64,000 bases of DNA from Aeromonas dhakensis. Its GTDB lineage: Bacteria > Pseudomonadota > Gammaproteobacteria > Enterobacterales > Aeromonadaceae. How positions within the stretch are numbered: position 1 is the first letter of the stretch; every line of letters begins with the position of its first letter. Shown in pieces: positions 21,780-33,735 of the stretch. The position numbers and the translations under genes were made by a program. The stretch spans positions 186,001-250,000 of the forward strand of contig NZ_CDBH01000064.1 of assembly GCF_000820305.1 (NCBI RefSeq), in the 5' to 3' direction. The notes below the pieces were generated by a model. The model did not search any database and had not been told where the DNA came from. It saw nothing but the letters and a program-made list of their open reading frames with translations.

Positions 21780-23929
21780 AGGGACTCTTCCGGCGGAGTG
21801 GGGGCCTGCGGATAGGGGGGCTGCTCTCCGAGCTGGAGCGACAACTCATTGATCTTGTGCTTGAGGGCCAGCATGGCGAGCTCCCTGTCCACCATCACCT
21901 TGTTGAACCGCTCCAGCTCGTTGTTTTGCTGGCGCAGTTCGCTCGCCTGACGGGTCAGGGCCTGTTCGACCTGCTCCCGCTCCGTGATGTCCAGCAAGAG
22001 GCCGAGCACGGCGGGCTGGCCACGGTAGTCGACGCGCCGGCCGTACAGCTCCATCTCGATGTTCTGGTGATCGTGATGCAGGGCGGTGAAGCGGGTGTGG
22101 ATCTCGCTGTCTTCCTGCTCGCAGCGCTGCAGCTGTTCGGCCACTCTGGCGCTGTCCTTGGCACTGGCCAGGGCTGGCAGGGAGCCAATCTTCAGCAGCG
22201 CCGCGGTCGAGCCGTAGCCGAACAGGCGGGCAAAACCTGGGTTGATGTAGCAGAGCTGACCCTGCTGGATGATGTAGATGCCGGCCAGGGATTGCTCCAC
22301 CAGGGCGCGGAACAACCCTTCACGCTCGCGCAGACCCGCCTCGGCCCGCTTGAAATCAGTGATGTCGCGGGAGATGCCAAAGATACCGATCACCTCGCCA
22401 TCGCTGCCCTGCAGCGGCCCCTTAGTGGCGAGAAACACCCGCTCACCGCCTGGCAGGGTCAGAAACTCCTCCTGGGTCTGCACCCGGTTGCTGGCAATCA
22501 CCTGGCGGCCAATCTCCATCAGCATGCGCGCCTGATCGGGGGGAAAGATGGCCGTGTCATCCTGGCCCAGCATCTCGCTGGCCGACTTGCCGACAAACTG
22601 GCTGGCTGCCCGGTTGAACAGGATGTACTTGCCCTCCAGATCCTTGGCGAAGATGGCGTCTTCCGAGCTGTCGGCGATGGCGGAGAGCAATTGCAGCGCC
22701 TGCAGCCGGCCTGCCTGGGACTGGCGAACCTGCTCAGCCATCTGCAGTCGGGTGTGCTGGCGCAGCAGCACTATGCCCGCATTGGTAATGAAGAGGGCAA
22801 GCAGGCCGATGAGCCCGATCCAGATGCTCTCTTTCAATACCGCGCGGTTGAGCTCCGCCTCGTCTATCTTGGCCAGCAGGTACCAGTCGGTGCCCAGCAC
22901 CGGACGGGCGGTGCCAAACACAGGTACGTTGCGATAGTCCCGGCCAAAGAAGATCGCTTTGTCCTGGGCGTCGTGATCATGGCGCAGGTACTGGGCCGCC
23001 AGCAGCTCCTTGCTGCTGGCCGGCAACTGCAGGCTGAGGGCCGAGTCCGGACGATAGCGGACGTCATTGATGAACTGGATCTGCTCGCCGTTGCGGCGAA
23101 ACAGCAGGGCTTCGCCGCTGCTGTCCGGTACCGGCCAGGTCTTGAGAATGCTGTTGAGGGGATCGCTGCTGCTGATCTGCAGCACGATCAGGGGGGGCTT
23201 GCCGTCGGTCACCGGCAGGGGAGCGATGAAATCGAGCCGGGCATGCCCTTGCTCGTCCAGGTAGGGGCCCACCCGGGTGATACGCCCGGTGCTGACACTG
23301 GCCAGGGCATTGCGCAGCGCGGAGTTGAGCCCGCTGGCCCCCTGCGTCTGCCACAGCACCTCGCCACCCGGCGCCAGCACGGTGGCGGCGCTGAAACGGC
23401 GGATGGAGAGAAACTCATCGAGTCTGGCCATCAGGTCGGCCTGGCCGGCATGGCTGGTCTGGGCTTCGCGATAGAGGGCGCCATAGAGCGGGTTTTCGAG
23501 CAGGATGTGGGCGTCGAATTCGCGGGAGTTGAGCCACTCGGTGATGCGCTTGCCTTTAAGGTCGGCGATGGTCTCGAGCCGGGTCGCCTCCTTGTCCTGG
23601 GTCAGATTGATGTTCTGGGCGATGGCCATGGCGGTCAGGGCGATGATGAGGCCATTGAACAGCACGAAGGGGAGCAGTTGGCGCCTCGATGGCGTGCTGC
23701 TGACAGTGGGCTGATCGATGCGCCGGCGCAGCATGGCGTAGAGCAGGGTGGCGGTGATGACAATGAACAGCCACCCCTTGATGGTACTGGCCAGTGCAAA
23801 TTGCGCCGGGGTGCTGAACAGCCACTCCACCGCCTTGTCGGATAGCAGGATCCACAGGCTCGCCACGGCGGCATAGGTGAGCACCACATTGAGCACATGG
23901 GCCCGGGTCAAGGGCGGCCGTTCAGCCAT
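21776..23929 (-). CDS. Membrane sensor protein with extracytoplasmic domain and two PAS domains, no output domain
   Basis: A 717-residue protein from the ATG at 23929, chosen because GAGG precedes it and it overlaps the HD-GYP stop by 8 bases; a start at 23995 would overlap by 74. Membrane segments lie near residues 15-30, 45-60 and 85-105, then a likely periplasmic Cache-like domain (about 110-375), another membrane segment ([19 protein letters not shown], about 385) and two PAS domains (about 430-545, 560-670). It ends with the coil [20 protein letters not shown], a tail often seen in PAS proteins. There is no kinase, GGDEF, EAL or HTH domain. It may act as an accessory input to the adjacent hybrid kinase. 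Confidence 0.85.
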
Positions 23930-25031
23930 GAGGGACCTCGTTGTCGTCCTTGTAGCGCTCGGCGATGGCGATGAACTCGTCGAAGTGATTGTCAAAGGCG
24001 ATCACCACGTCCGGGTCGAAATGCTGGCCGCTGCCGGAGAGGATCAGGGCGCGCGCCTCGTCATAGGGCATGGCCGCCTTGTAGACCCGCACGTTGATGA
24101 GGGCGTCGAACACGTCCGCCAATGCCATCAAGCGGGCCGAGAGTGGAATGGCGTCTCCCTTCAGACCATCCGGATAGCCGCTGCCGTCCCACTTCTCGTG
24201 GTGCCAGTGGGCGATCTCCTTGGCCAGGGTGAGAAATACCAGTGGCTGATCGATGTCCCGTTCTGCCTCCTCAATGGCATCGCTGCCGAGCTTGGCGTGG
24301 GTGCGCATGATCTGCCACTCCTCGGGCGTCAACTTGCCCGGTTTTAGCAGGATCTGATCCGGTATGCCCACCTTGCCGATGTCGTGCAGCGGGGCCGAGC
24401 GGCTCAGCAGGTCGATGTAGCGGGGGGTCAGGGTCTCGGCAAAGCGGGGATGGGTCGACAGCGCGCTGGCCAGCTGCCTGACATAGCCCTGGGTGCGCAG
24501 GATGTGATTGCCGGTTTCGGGATCGCGGATCTCCGCCAGATGGGCGAGGGCGCGGATGGAGACCTGCTGGGTCAGATCATTTTCCGCCATGCGCCGTGCC
24601 ACTTCGGCTTCCAGCGCGGCATTCTGGTTCTGCAGACCGTCGCGGGCCTGCTTGGCCTCCAGCTGGGTGCGTACCCTGGCCTGGACGATGGCGGGTTTGA
24701 TGGGTTTGGTGATGTAGTCGGCGGCTCCCAGCGACAGGCCGTACTCTTCGCTCTGGGGATCGGCGAGGGCGGTGAGCAGCACGACCGGGATGCGGCTGGT
24801 TTGCCCGTTGAGACGCAACTGCTTGAGCACCTCGTAGCCGTCCATGCCAGGCATCATCACATCCAGCAGGATGAGGTCCGGTGTGATCTTGCCGGTGGCG
24901 ATGCGCAGGCACTTCTCTCCGCTCTGGGCCGCGAGCACCCGGTAGGTGGAGGAGAGCAGGTCGGTCAGCACCATCAGATTCTCGGGGGAATCGTCGACAA
25001 TCAGGATGGTGGCGGAGTGAGATGTAAACAT
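23922..25031 (-). CDS. Response regulator with HD-GYP phosphodiesterase domain
   Basis: A 369-residue RpfG-like regulator. The receiver domain (about 8-125) has the phospho-acceptor in LILLDVMMPG (about 54). The HD-GYP domain (about 150-365) contains HDIGKVGIP (about 217), HHEKWDGSGYPDGLKG (about 285) and the later ALADVFDAL. All key HD and GYP residues are present, so cyclic di-GMP hydrolysis is expected. The ATG at 25031 follows GGAGG; 15 further in-frame codons upstream are unlikely. It is the first gene of the cassette inserted after hisA. Its stop overlaps the next gene, so the three genes look co-transcribed. Confidence 0.9.
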   Translation of the reverse strand: MFTSHSATILIVDDSPENLMVLTDLLSSTYRVLAAQSGEKCLRIATGKITPDLILLDVMMPGMDGYEVLKQLRLNGQTSRIPVVLLTALADPQSEEYGLSLGAADYITKPIKPAIVQARVRTQLEAKQARDGLQNQNAALEAEVARRMAENDLTQQVSIRALAHLAEIRDPETGNHILRTQGYVRQLASALSTHPRFAETLTPRYIDLLSRSAPLHDIGKVGIPDQILLKPGKLTPEEWQIMRTHAKLGSDAIEEAERDIDQPLVFLTLAKEIAHWHHEKWDGSGYPDGLKGDAIPLSARLMALADVFDALINVRVYKAAMPYDEARALILSGSGQHFDPDVVIAFDNHFDEFIAIAERYKDDNEVPHG

Positions 25032-25125
25032 AGATCCTCCGTGACGTTGTCTCAGTGAGTTCGAGTATAGAGTCAATTGTTACCAAGTAATAAGGACTTA
25101 CCCCGATTTACCCCTTGCTGGAGAG

Positions 25126-25143
25126 AGGCCCGCAGGCGGGCCT
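25126..25143 (-). terminator. Possible terminator after hisA
   Basis: A hairpin AGGCCCG/CGGGCCT with a 4-base loop lies 40 bases beyond the hisA stop. On the minus strand it is followed by CTCTCTCC rather than a T run, so termination may be partial. It would separate the hisG-A transcript from the signalling cassette. Confidence 0.45.
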
Positions 25144-25182
25144 TCACCAGTCAACGTCAGGAGGTTGTCTGCTGTGGCGGGA

Positions 25183-26566
<1,384 letters not shown>

Positions 26567-26567
<1 letters not shown>

Positions 26568-27697
26568 CACAGCACCCCCTTGCTGGAGGGAAGTTCGCTC
26601 CCTTCCACCCGAATGGCCTGGCGCAGGGCGCGGCCAAAGCCCTTGAACAGCGCCTCCACCTGGTGGTGGGTGTTGCCGCTGCCCACCTTCATCTGCAATG
26701 TGATGGCCATGGCGTCCGAGAGGGAGCGAAAGAAGTGGGGCACCATCTCGGTGGCCATCTCGCCCACGTTGTCGCGGCCAAAACCGCTCGGGCAGTCGAA
26801 CACGAAGTAGGGGCGACCGCTCAAATCCAGCGCGGTGGCCACCTCCTGCTCGGTGAGCGGGGTCTCTTCATCCGCACGCGGGCGGCCATCGATCACCGCC
26901 TGTACCTCGTCCATCGCCAGCACGAAGCCGAAGCGGCCGATGCCGCGCTTGTTGCCAAGGGCCTGGCGCAGGGCCTGACCGAGGGCGAGGCCGACATCTT
27001 CCACCGTGTGGTGATCGTCGATGTGCAGATCGCCGCTGACCTTGAGCTTGAGCCTGAAGCCGGCGTGGGTCGCTATCTGATCCAGCATGTGATCAAAGAA
27101 GCCGATGCCGGTTTCAATCTGGTTGCCGCCGCTCTTGTCTAAATCCACCGCCACCTGGATGCGGGTCTCCTTGGTGTAGCGCTCAACCTCGGCCACTCGT
27201 CCTTTGGAGAGCAGCTGATCACGGATGGTGAGCCAGTCGTGATCTTGCGGGTGGTAGCGGATCCCGCTGATGCCCATGTTCTCGGCAAGCTGCAGATCGG
27301 TCTGTCTGTCACCAATCACGAAGGAGTTGGCAAAGTCGATGCGACCCGAGGCGAGATACTCCTTCACCAGGCCAAGGTGGGGCTTGCGGCAACTGCAGCC
27401 GTCGGTGGGGAAGTGGGGGCAGATCAGCACCTTTTCCCAGCTCACTCCTTGCGATTCGAACAGGTGCATCATCAGGTCGTGGGGCGGCTGGAAGTTCTCC
27501 AGCGGCAGGCTGGCGGTGCCCAGCCCATCCTGGTTGGTCACCATCACCAGCACGTAACCGGCGGCCTGCAGCTCGCGCAGTACCGGGATCACCATGGGTT
27601 CGAAGCGCAGCTTGGCGAGGCTGTCCACCTGCTTGTCGGTCACCGGCTCTTCAATCAGGGTGCCGTCGCGGTCGATAAACAAAAACGGGGTCTTCAT
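26567..27697 (-). CDS. hisB: HisB: histidinol-phosphatase / imidazoleglycerol-phosphate dehydratase
   Basis: A 376-residue bifunctional enzyme. The N-terminal HAD phosphatase (about 1-165) starts [15 protein letters not shown] with the nucleophile Asp, and carries the zinc-loop residues [14 protein letters not shown] (about 93). The C-terminal dehydratase (about 170-376) has the two metal-binding histidine clusters, [12 protein letters not shown] (about 228) and [13 protein letters not shown] near the end. The fused form is the enteric one. It sits 15 bases after hisC and overlaps hisH. Confidence 0.95.
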
Positions 27698-27712
27698 CGC
27701 TACATCCTTGTC

Positions 27713-28783
27713 TTACAAAGTGGGAGAGGGCAGATCACGCAGCACGGCCAGCACGGCGTCCATCTCGCCCTGATAGCCGATGGTGACGCGAATGCTGTTG
27801 TCCAGGCCCGGCTTGGTCGAGAAGTCCCGCAGGATGATGCCGGCGGCCTTCATGGCGGCAAAGACGGCGGCGCCATCCACAAAGCGCACCAGCACGAAGT
27901 TGCCCTTGTCCTCGAACACTTCCTTCACGCAGGCAAATCTTGCCAGTTCAGCCTTGAAGGCAGCCTTTTGCCTGTTGAGCTCCACCACGCGCTCGCGCAT
28001 CAGCTCGAGCCCCATGGGGGAGAGGGCCTGCGCCGCTATCTGGGCGATAGGCTCGGGAATGGGATAGGGGGCGATCACTTTGGCCAGCATGGCGATCACC
28101 TCCGGGTTTGCCAGCGTAAAGCCGCAGCGGATCCCCGCCAGGGCAAAGGCCTTGGAGAGGGTGCGGGTCACCACCAGATTGGGGAAGCGAGCCAGCAGAT
28201 CCACCACGGAAGCCTCGGGGCAGAACTCGATATAGGCCTCGTCCACCACCACGATGGCGCGATCCTGCGCCTTCTCCAGCAGGGCGATGAGCCCGTCGCG
28301 ACCTACCAGATCCCCGGTGGGGTTGTTGGGGGAGCAGAGAAACACCAGCTTCACGTCGCCGAGGCGATCGGCGATGGCGGGCCAGTCGGGCTGGCGGTTT
28401 GCGGTCAGCGGCTGCTCGACGATACCGACACCACAGGTCTCGGCGCTGATGGCGTACATGCCGTAGGTGGGGGGGCAGATGAGGATCTGATCCTGCCCCG
28501 CCTCGCAGAAGGTGCGGATCAACAGCTCGATGGCCTCGTCGGCACCGCGGCTCACCAGCACCTGATCGGGATTGACCGCGGCGTAGGCGGCATAGCCGTT
28601 CACCACCTCGGCCGGTTGGCACTCGGGGTAGCGGTTGAGACGGCTCCCCTCGATGGTGAAGGGATAGGCCAGCGGGGCCTCGTTGGCGTTGAGCCAGACG
28701 TGGCCCTTGCCGCCGATGCGGCGGGCAGATTGATAGGGGGTGAGGGCCCGCACCACGCGGCGCGCCAGATTGGCAATGCTCAT
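27713..28783 (-). CDS. hisC: Histidinol-phosphate aminotransferase HisC
   Basis: A 356-residue PLP-dependent class I/II aminotransferase that makes L-histidinol phosphate. The PLP-lysine lies in [17 protein letters not shown] (about residue 215). [15 protein letters not shown] (about 85), SPNNPTGD (about 157) and VVDEAYIEF (about 180) are further cofactor-site motifs. The start overlaps the hisD stop by four bases. Length matches E. coli HisC (356). Confidence 0.95.
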   Translation of the reverse strand: MSIANLARRVVRALTPYQSARRIGGKGHVWLNANEAPLAYPFTIEGSRLNRYPECQPAEVVNGYAAYAAVNPDQVLVSRGADEAIELLIRTFCEAGQDQILICPPTYGMYAISAETCGVGIVEQPLTANRQPDWPAIADRLGDVKLVFLCSPNNPTGDLVGRDGLIALLEKAQDRAIVVVDEAYIEFCPEASVVDLLARFPNLVVTRTLSKAFALAGIRCGFTLANPEVIAMLAKVIAPYPIPEPIAQIAAQALSPMGLELMRERVVELNRQKAAFKAELARFACVKEVFEDKGNFVLVRFVDGAAVFAAMKAAGIILRDFSTKPGLDNSIRVTIGYQGEMDAVLAVLRDLPSPTL

Positions 28784-30105
28784 GACAAATCCTTCTGCTG
28801 TGCTGTTTGTTGGGACGCGGCGGCCAGGGCGTTCAACCTGAGGGTGACGGCGTTCTTGTGGCCATCAAGCCCCTCGGCCTGGGCGATGCGCTGGACTATG
28901 GGGCCAAGGCCCTGAATGCCGCGCTCGCTCAGCTCCTGCACCGTGTAGCGGCGCTGATAGTCGGCGAGGCCAAGGCTCGAGCAGGTGCGGGCATAGCCGT
29001 AGGTGGGCAGAGTGTGGTTGGTGCCGCTGGCGTAATCGCCGACCGATTCCGGTGTCCATGCACCGAGGAAGATGGAGCCGGCGTTTTCAAGCCGGTCCAG
29101 CAGCTCGCGCGGGGCGCGGGTCTGCACGATCAGGTGCTCCGGCGCGTAGGCGTTGGAGATGGCGCACGCCTCGGCCAGATCGTGACAGAGGATCACCAGG
29201 CTTGAACCCAGCGCCTTGGCGGCGATGTCGCGCCGAGTCAGTTTGGCCAGCTGGCGCTTGATCTCTCCGTTGATGGCGTCGGCCAGCAGCGGCGAGGTGG
29301 TCACCAGCACCACCTGGCTGTCGGGGCCGTGCTCGGCCTGGGAGAGCAGATCCGCCGCCACGAAGGCCGGGTTGGCGCTCTCGTCGGCGATCACCAGCAC
29401 CTCGGAGGGGCCGGCCGGCATGTCGATGGCGGCGCCGCGCCAGTCGCGCGACACCTGGCCCTTGGCTTCGGTCACATAGGCGTTGCCCGGGCCGAAGATC
29501 TTGTCCACCTTGGGAATGCTTTCGGTACCGTAAGCCATGGCCGCGATGGCCTGGGCACCGCCGATGGCGAACACCTTCTCGACCCCGCAGGCGCGGGCGG
29601 CGAACAGGATCTCGTCGCTGGCCGGGGACGGGGTGCAGAGCACCACTTCACGGCAACCGGCGATGGCTGCCGGAATGGCCAGCATCATCACTGTGGAGGG
29701 GAGCGGCGCGCTGCCACCCGGCACGTAGAGGCCGACCCGGCTGATGGGCTGGGTGCGCAGCTCGCACACCACCCCGGGTTGGGTTTCCACCCGCACCACG
29801 GGTTGTGCTTGCGCGGCGTGGAAGGTGCGAATGTTGGCGATGGCCGCCTCGATGGCGCCCTTGATGTCGTCATCGAGGCGCTCGCAGGCGGCCTCGATTT
29901 CGGCATTGCTTACCTGCAGTTGCTGGCGGGGGGCACGTTCGAAACGCTGGCTCAGCTCGCGCAGGGCCTCATCGCCCCGGCTGCGTACCGAGCCGATGAT
30001 CTCCCGTACCACGGCGCCGATGTCGGCTTCGTCGCTCAGGGCGGGCCGGGTCAGCACGTCGGCCTGCTGGGCGGGGGAGAGGGTCTTCCAGATCAGGGTC
30101 TGCAT
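28780..30105 (-). CDS. hisD: Histidinol dehydrogenase HisD
   Basis: A 441-residue NAD- and zinc-dependent dehydrogenase performing the last two oxidations to histidine. Recognisable segments are [19 protein letters not shown] (about 122), the [12 protein letters not shown] motif (about 205), [11 protein letters not shown] (about 230) and the catalytic YAPEHL (about 325) with [15 protein letters not shown] (about 355). It follows hisG by 12 bases with AAGGGAT upstream of the ATG. Length is close to E. coli HisD (434). Confidence 0.95.
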   Translation of the reverse strand: MQTLIWKTLSPAQQADVLTRPALSDEADIGAVVREIIGSVRSRGDEALRELSQRFERAPRQQLQVSNAEIEAACERLDDDIKGAIEAAIANIRTFHAAQAQPVVRVETQPGVVCELRTQPISRVGLYVPGGSAPLPSTVMMLAIPAAIAGCREVVLCTPSPASDEILFAARACGVEKVFAIGGAQAIAAMAYGTESIPKVDKIFGPGNAYVTEAKGQVSRDWRGAAIDMPAGPSEVLVIADESANPAFVAADLLSQAEHGPDSQVVLVTTSPLLADAINGEIKRQLAKLTRRDIAAKALGSSLVILCHDLAEACAISNAYAPEHLIVQTRAPRELLDRLENAGSIFLGAWTPESVGDYASGTNHTLPTYGYARTCSSLGLADYQRRYTVQELSERGIQGLGPIVQRIAQAEGLDGHKNAVTLRLNALAAASQQTAQQKDLS

Positions 30106-30117
30106 GATATCCCTTCC

Positions 30118-31014
30118 TTATTCCATCATCTTCTCGATGGGCAGTACCAGAATGGAGCTGGCACCCAGGGCCTTGAGCTGTTCCATGGTTTCCCAGAACA
30201 GGGTCTCGCTGGAGACGACGTGCAGCGCCACCTGATTGGTTTCGCCCGCCAGCTGCATGATGGTGGGACGTTCGGCCCCCGGCAGCAGATCGGTGATGGC
30301 ATCGAGCTTGTCCTTGGGGGCGTGCAGCATGATGTACTTGCTCTCGCGCGCCTGCTGCATCCCCTGAATGCGGGGCAGCAGGGTGTCGATGATCTTCTGC
30401 TTGGCATCGGACAAGGGGTTGGGTGCTTGTACCAGTACCGCCTTGGAGCGGTAGATCACTTCTACCTCTTTGAGGCCGTTGGCCTCCAGGGTGGCACCGG
30501 TGGAGACCAGATCACAGATGGCATCGGCCAGGCCCGCGCGCGGTGCCACTTCCACCGAGCCGCCCAGCATCACGCTCTTGAAGCCGAGCCCCTTCTCGTC
30601 GAAGAAGCGCTTGAGCAGCCCAGGGTAGGAGGTGGCGATGCGCTTGCCGGCGAGGCTCTCTGGCCCGGTGTAGTTGACGTCGTCCGGCACCGCCAGGGAG
30701 AGGCGGCAGCCGCCGAAGTCGAGCTGCTTGAGGGTCTTGACCGCAAAGGGCTGGCCCTGGGAGGCGCGGATGAGCTGCACCTCTTCCAGCACGTTTTCGC
30801 CGATGATGCCAAGGTCGACCACCCCTTCCATCACCAGCCCCGGGATGTCGTCATCGCGCACCCGCAGGATGTCGATGGGCATGTTCTCGACATGGGCGAT
30901 GAGGCGCTGCTCGCGCAGGTTGATCTTGAGGCCGCAGCTCTTGAACAGGGCCTGGGAGTCCTGGCTCAGGCGACCGGATTTTTGCATGGCGATGCGCAGA
31001 CGTTGTGTTTCCAT
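30118..31014 (-). CDS. hisG: ATP phosphoribosyltransferase HisG (long form)
   Basis: A 298-residue long-form HisG that catalyses the committed step, joining ATP and PRPP. It contains [15 protein letters not shown] near the N-terminus, [10 protein letters not shown] (about 80), the PRPP-binding [14 protein letters not shown] (about 170) and the C-terminal ACT-like regulatory domain that binds histidine (about 225-298). As in E. coli (299 residues), feedback control by histidine is expected. It is the first enzyme gene after the hisL leader and attenuator. Confidence 0.95.
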   Translation of the reverse strand: METQRLRIAMQKSGRLSQDSQALFKSCGLKINLREQRLIAHVENMPIDILRVRDDDIPGLVMEGVVDLGIIGENVLEEVQLIRASQGQPFAVKTLKQLDFGGCRLSLAVPDDVNYTGPESLAGKRIATSYPGLLKRFFDEKGLGFKSVMLGGSVEVAPRAGLADAICDLVSTGATLEANGLKEVEVIYRSKAVLVQAPNPLSDAKQKIIDTLLPRIQGMQQARESKYIMLHAPKDKLDAITDLLPGAERPTIMQLAGETNQVALHVVSSETLFWETMEQLKALGASSILVLPIEKMME

Positions 31015-31041
31015 TGCTCGATTTCCTTCTAGTCAAAAACG

Positions 31042-31076
31042 AAAAAACCCTCGGAAGTGGGTGCTTCCGAGGGTTT
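31042..31076 (-). terminator. his operon attenuator
   Basis: On the minus strand AAACCCTCGGAAG and CTTCCGAGGGTTT form a perfect 13-base stem with a six-base loop, followed by a run of T. It lies between the hisL leader peptide and hisG. It would form when the leader ribosome does not stall, ending transcription under histidine sufficiency. Confidence 0.93.
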
Positions 31077-31142
31077 ATGAATCTTGCGGTCCTTTTGGAA
31101 GTCACCAGTTAAGTGTCTTCCAGCAGTCAACCTCCTGAAAGA

Positions 31143-31193
31143 CTATTCGGGATGATGATGGTGGTGATGAGTCTTCAGGCTGGTGAACTGCAT
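31143..31193 (-). CDS. hisL: his operon leader peptide HisL
   Basis: A 16-codon frame reads MQFTSLKTHHHHHHPE then TAG. Six consecutive histidine codons are the hallmark of the his attenuation leader; the E. coli peptide has seven in a similar context. AAGGA lies ten bases upstream of the ATG. Stalling at the His codons under histidine starvation would free the antiterminator and let hisG onward be transcribed. Confidence 0.95.
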   Translation of the reverse strand: MQFTSLKTHHHHHHPE

Positions 31194-31239
31194 GTAATCA
31201 ATCCTTTACAAATAAGATGTCGTAGTTGACGCCCGATTT

Positions 31240-31267
31240 AAACTACCTGCCTTGACGGAAAAAGCAA
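31240..31267 (-). promoter_or_regulatory. his operon promoter
   Basis: On the minus strand TTGCTT (31262-31267) and TAGTTT (31240-31245) are spaced 16 bases. The -35 hexamer is the same as in the E. coli his promoter, whose -10 is the similar TAGGTT. It lies just upstream of hisL. Assigned by pattern, not by mapping. Confidence 0.65.
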
Positions 31268-31353
31268 CCGGAAAATGTGATTTGGTCGATTAAAGTTGAG
31301 AAAACGGTTTTATGGTCGATAACTAGACAAGGTGAGCCAGAGGAGGCGACATC

Positions 31354-31596
31354 ATGCCCAGCCAGGACCTGTTATTCCCCATTCTGCCCAGGGCGCCGGC
31401 CGCGCCGAGCAGTGACGACATCAAGCGGGAAGTAACCCAGATCAGCCAGAAGCATCAGTTGCGCAAGACCAGCACCGACAACGGCGACTCCCAGCAGCGC
31501 CAGCAGCCTTACCCCTCGGCCAAGCGTGATCAGGAAAAGCCTGAAGAGGACGATCACAAGCCGGATCCCGATCACCAGATCGATCTCTTCGTCTAG
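31354..31596 (+). CDS. Small acidic/polar hypothetical protein, 80 residues
   Basis: An 80-residue protein with a strong AGGAGG site upstream of its ATG. The N-terminus is moderately hydrophobic (MPSQDLLFPILPRAPAAP). The rest is very polar and probably disordered, rich in Gln, Asp, Lys and Pro, ending DHQIDLFV. It has no signal peptide or known domain. It is divergent from the his operon and 71 bases before yoaA on the same strand. I do not recognise a function; the ribosome site and codon pattern support it being expressed. Confidence 0.75.
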   Translation: MPSQDLLFPILPRAPAAPSSDDIKREVTQISQKHQLRKTSTDNGDSQQRQQPYPSAKRDQEKPEEDDHKPDPDHQIDLFV

Positions 31597-31667
31597 GGGC
31601 AGAAGTCAGTCCCGCTTTTGCCACCTTTTTGGCATAATGCCCCCTTTTGTTGCAGCGGGACGCCCCT

Positions 31668-33578
31668 TTGACCATCCAGACCCTGTTCAAGCCAGACGGC
31701 CCTCTGGCCAGCCATATCGACGGTTTTGTCGCCCGCGCCCCGCAACTGGAGATGGCCGAAGCGGTGGCCAACGCCATCAAGTCACACGGTCGCTTGCTGG
31801 TGGAGGCGGGCACAGGTACCGGCAAAACCTACGCCTATCTGGTGCCGGCGCTGGAATCCGGCAAGCGGGTGGTGATCAGCACCGGCTCCAAGAACCTGCA
31901 AGAGCAGCTCTTCTATCGAGACCTGCCGACCATCACCGGCGCACTCTCCTATACCCCGCCGGTGGCTCTCCTTAAGGGGCGCAGCAACTATCTGTGCATC
32001 GAGCGGATGAACCGGTTGCTCAGCGAATCCCACCTGCAAAAGCCCGAAGTGCTCAACGATCTGGTCAAGGTGAAGTCCTGGTCCACCGCCACCGACAACG
32101 GTGACGTGGGCGATATTCCGGGGCTGCAGGAGAATGCCGAGATCCTCGCGCACGTCACCAGCACCAATGAAAACTGCCTCGGCCGCGATTGCCCCTATTA
32201 CGACGACTGCCATCTGGTGGTGGCCCGTCGCCGCGCCATGGATGCCCAGGTGGTGGTGATCAACCACCACCTCTTCTTCGCCGACATGGCGGTGAAAGAC
32301 ACCGGATTTGGCGAGCTGGTGCCCGAAGCACAGGTCTATGTGTTTGACGAAGCGCACCAGCTGCCCGAGATCGCCACCAACTACTTTGGCAAGTCGGTGG
32401 GCAGCCGCACCATCCAGGATCTGGCGCAGGATATCCAGCTTGCCTATCGGGCCGAGGCCCACGACATGGGCCAGCTTGGCAAGGCGGCGGACAGGCTCGC
32501 CATCGCAAGCCAGGACTTGCGGCTCGCCTTCGGGGTGGACGGCGGTCGTGGCAACACCCGTGACATGTTGCGCCAACCGCTCTGGGGCCAGGCGCTGGCC
32601 CGCCTCAACGATGCCCTCGGCCTGTGTTACGAGGTGCTGAAGCTGGCGCTGGGGCGAGGGGAGCAGCTTGACCACTGTTTCGAGCGCATCAGCGAGCTGC
32701 GCACTCGTCTTGGCGAGGTGCTGGCGGTCAACCAGACCGGATTCTCCTACTGGTATGATTGCTCGCGGCTCCATTTCACCCTCAATCTGACCCCGCTGTC
32801 GGTGGCCGAGCGCTTCGGCGCCGAGGTGCTGCGCCCCGAGGTGGCCTGGGTGTTTACCTCGGCGACCCTGACGGTGGACATGCGCTTTGATCACTTCAAG
32901 GCGGAGTTGGGGCTGGCCGGCAGCGCCGAGCTTATCCTCGACAGTCCGTTCGACTATGGCGAGCAGGCGCGCCTGTGCGTGCCGCGCTTTCTGCCCGAGC
33001 CCAATGCCTTTGGTCGGGGCGAACAGCTGGCCAACCTGATGATCCCGCTTATCAACAAGACGCCGGGGGGCTGTTTCTTCCTCTGTACCAGTCATCAGGT
33101 GATGCGCCAGGTGGCCGAGGTGCTGCGCCGGGAGATCGGTCGCACCGTGTTGCTGCAGGGGGAGGACAACAAGCAGCGGCTGCTCAAGGAGTTTGTCGAG
33201 AATGGCCGCGCCGTGCTGGTGGCGACCAGCAGCTTCTGGGAGGGGATCGACGTGCGTGGTGCCGCGCTCTCCTGTGTTATCATCGACAAGCTGCCGTTTG
33301 CCAGCCCCGATGATCCGCTGCTCAAGGCGCGGGTGGATGATTGCAAGCTCAGGGGCGGTGATCCATTCGCCGATATCCAGCTGCCCAAGGCGGTAATTGC
33401 CTTGAAGCAGGGGGTGGGGCGACTCATTCGTGATCGCAGTGATCACGGCGTACTGGTCATCTGTGATCCCCGCATGGTCAACAAACCCTACGGCGCGACC
33501 TTCATCAAGAGCCTGCCCGCGATTCCTCGGACTCGAGAGCTGGCCACCCTGGGCGGGTTTTTCGATCGCAAGGGCTGA
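31668..33578 (+). CDS. yoaA: DinG-family ATP-dependent DNA helicase YoaA
   Basis: A 636-residue XPD/DinG-type helicase, the same length as E. coli YoaA when read from the TTG at 31668. Walker A is VEAGTGTGKTYAYL (about 45), the iron-sulfur cysteines are in SNYLCIERM and CLGRDCPYYDDC (about 112-178), the DEAH box is VFDEAHQLPE (about 227), and motif VI is QGVGRLIRDRSDHG near 585. TTG is inferred because no ATG lies nearby, GCGGGA precedes it, and the product aligns from TIQTLFKPDGPLASH; a TTG at 31647 is the alternative. An extended -10 (TGGCATAAT, 31630-31638) may drive it. E. coli YoaA works with HolC at blocked replication forks. Confidence 0.92.
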   Translation: MTIQTLFKPDGPLASHIDGFVARAPQLEMAEAVANAIKSHGRLLVEAGTGTGKTYAYLVPALESGKRVVISTGSKNLQEQLFYRDLPTITGALSYTPPVALLKGRSNYLCIERMNRLLSESHLQKPEVLNDLVKVKSWSTATDNGDVGDIPGLQENAEILAHVTSTNENCLGRDCPYYDDCHLVVARRRAMDAQVVVINHHLFFADMAVKDTGFGELVPEAQVYVFDEAHQLPEIATNYFGKSVGSRTIQDLAQDIQLAYRAEAHDMGQLGKAADRLAIASQDLRLAFGVDGGRGNTRDMLRQPLWGQALARLNDALGLCYEVLKLALGRGEQLDHCFERISELRTRLGEVLAVNQTGFSYWYDCSRLHFTLNLTPLSVAERFGAEVLRPEVAWVFTSATLTVDMRFDHFKAELGLAGSAELILDSPFDYGEQARLCVPRFLPEPNAFGRGEQLANLMIPLINKTPGGCFFLCTSHQVMRQVAEVLRREIGRTVLLQGEDNKQRLLKEFVENGRAVLVATSSFWEGIDVRGAALSCVIIDKLPFASPDDPLLKARVDDCKLRGGDPFADIQLPKAVIALKQGVGRLIRDRSDHGVLVICDPRMVNKPYGATFIKSLPAIPRTRELATLGGFFDRKG

Positions 33579-33735
33579 ATCTACCGAAGATGCTGCGCAC
33601 CCGTGCGATGGCGTGACGACCACGCTGCCGATAGGGGCCGAGGCGGCCCGCAATTCGCGCACCAGAATGTGAAAACTGCTGGCAGAGCCTGCTTGCAGAT
33701 TATGTAATTGACTGATTTTATAGAGATTGGAAAGC

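Noticed and set aside
21857-23845. 662-codon plus-strand frame opposite the PAS sensor
   Set aside because: Antisense shadow in high-GC DNA; no motif and no ribosome site.
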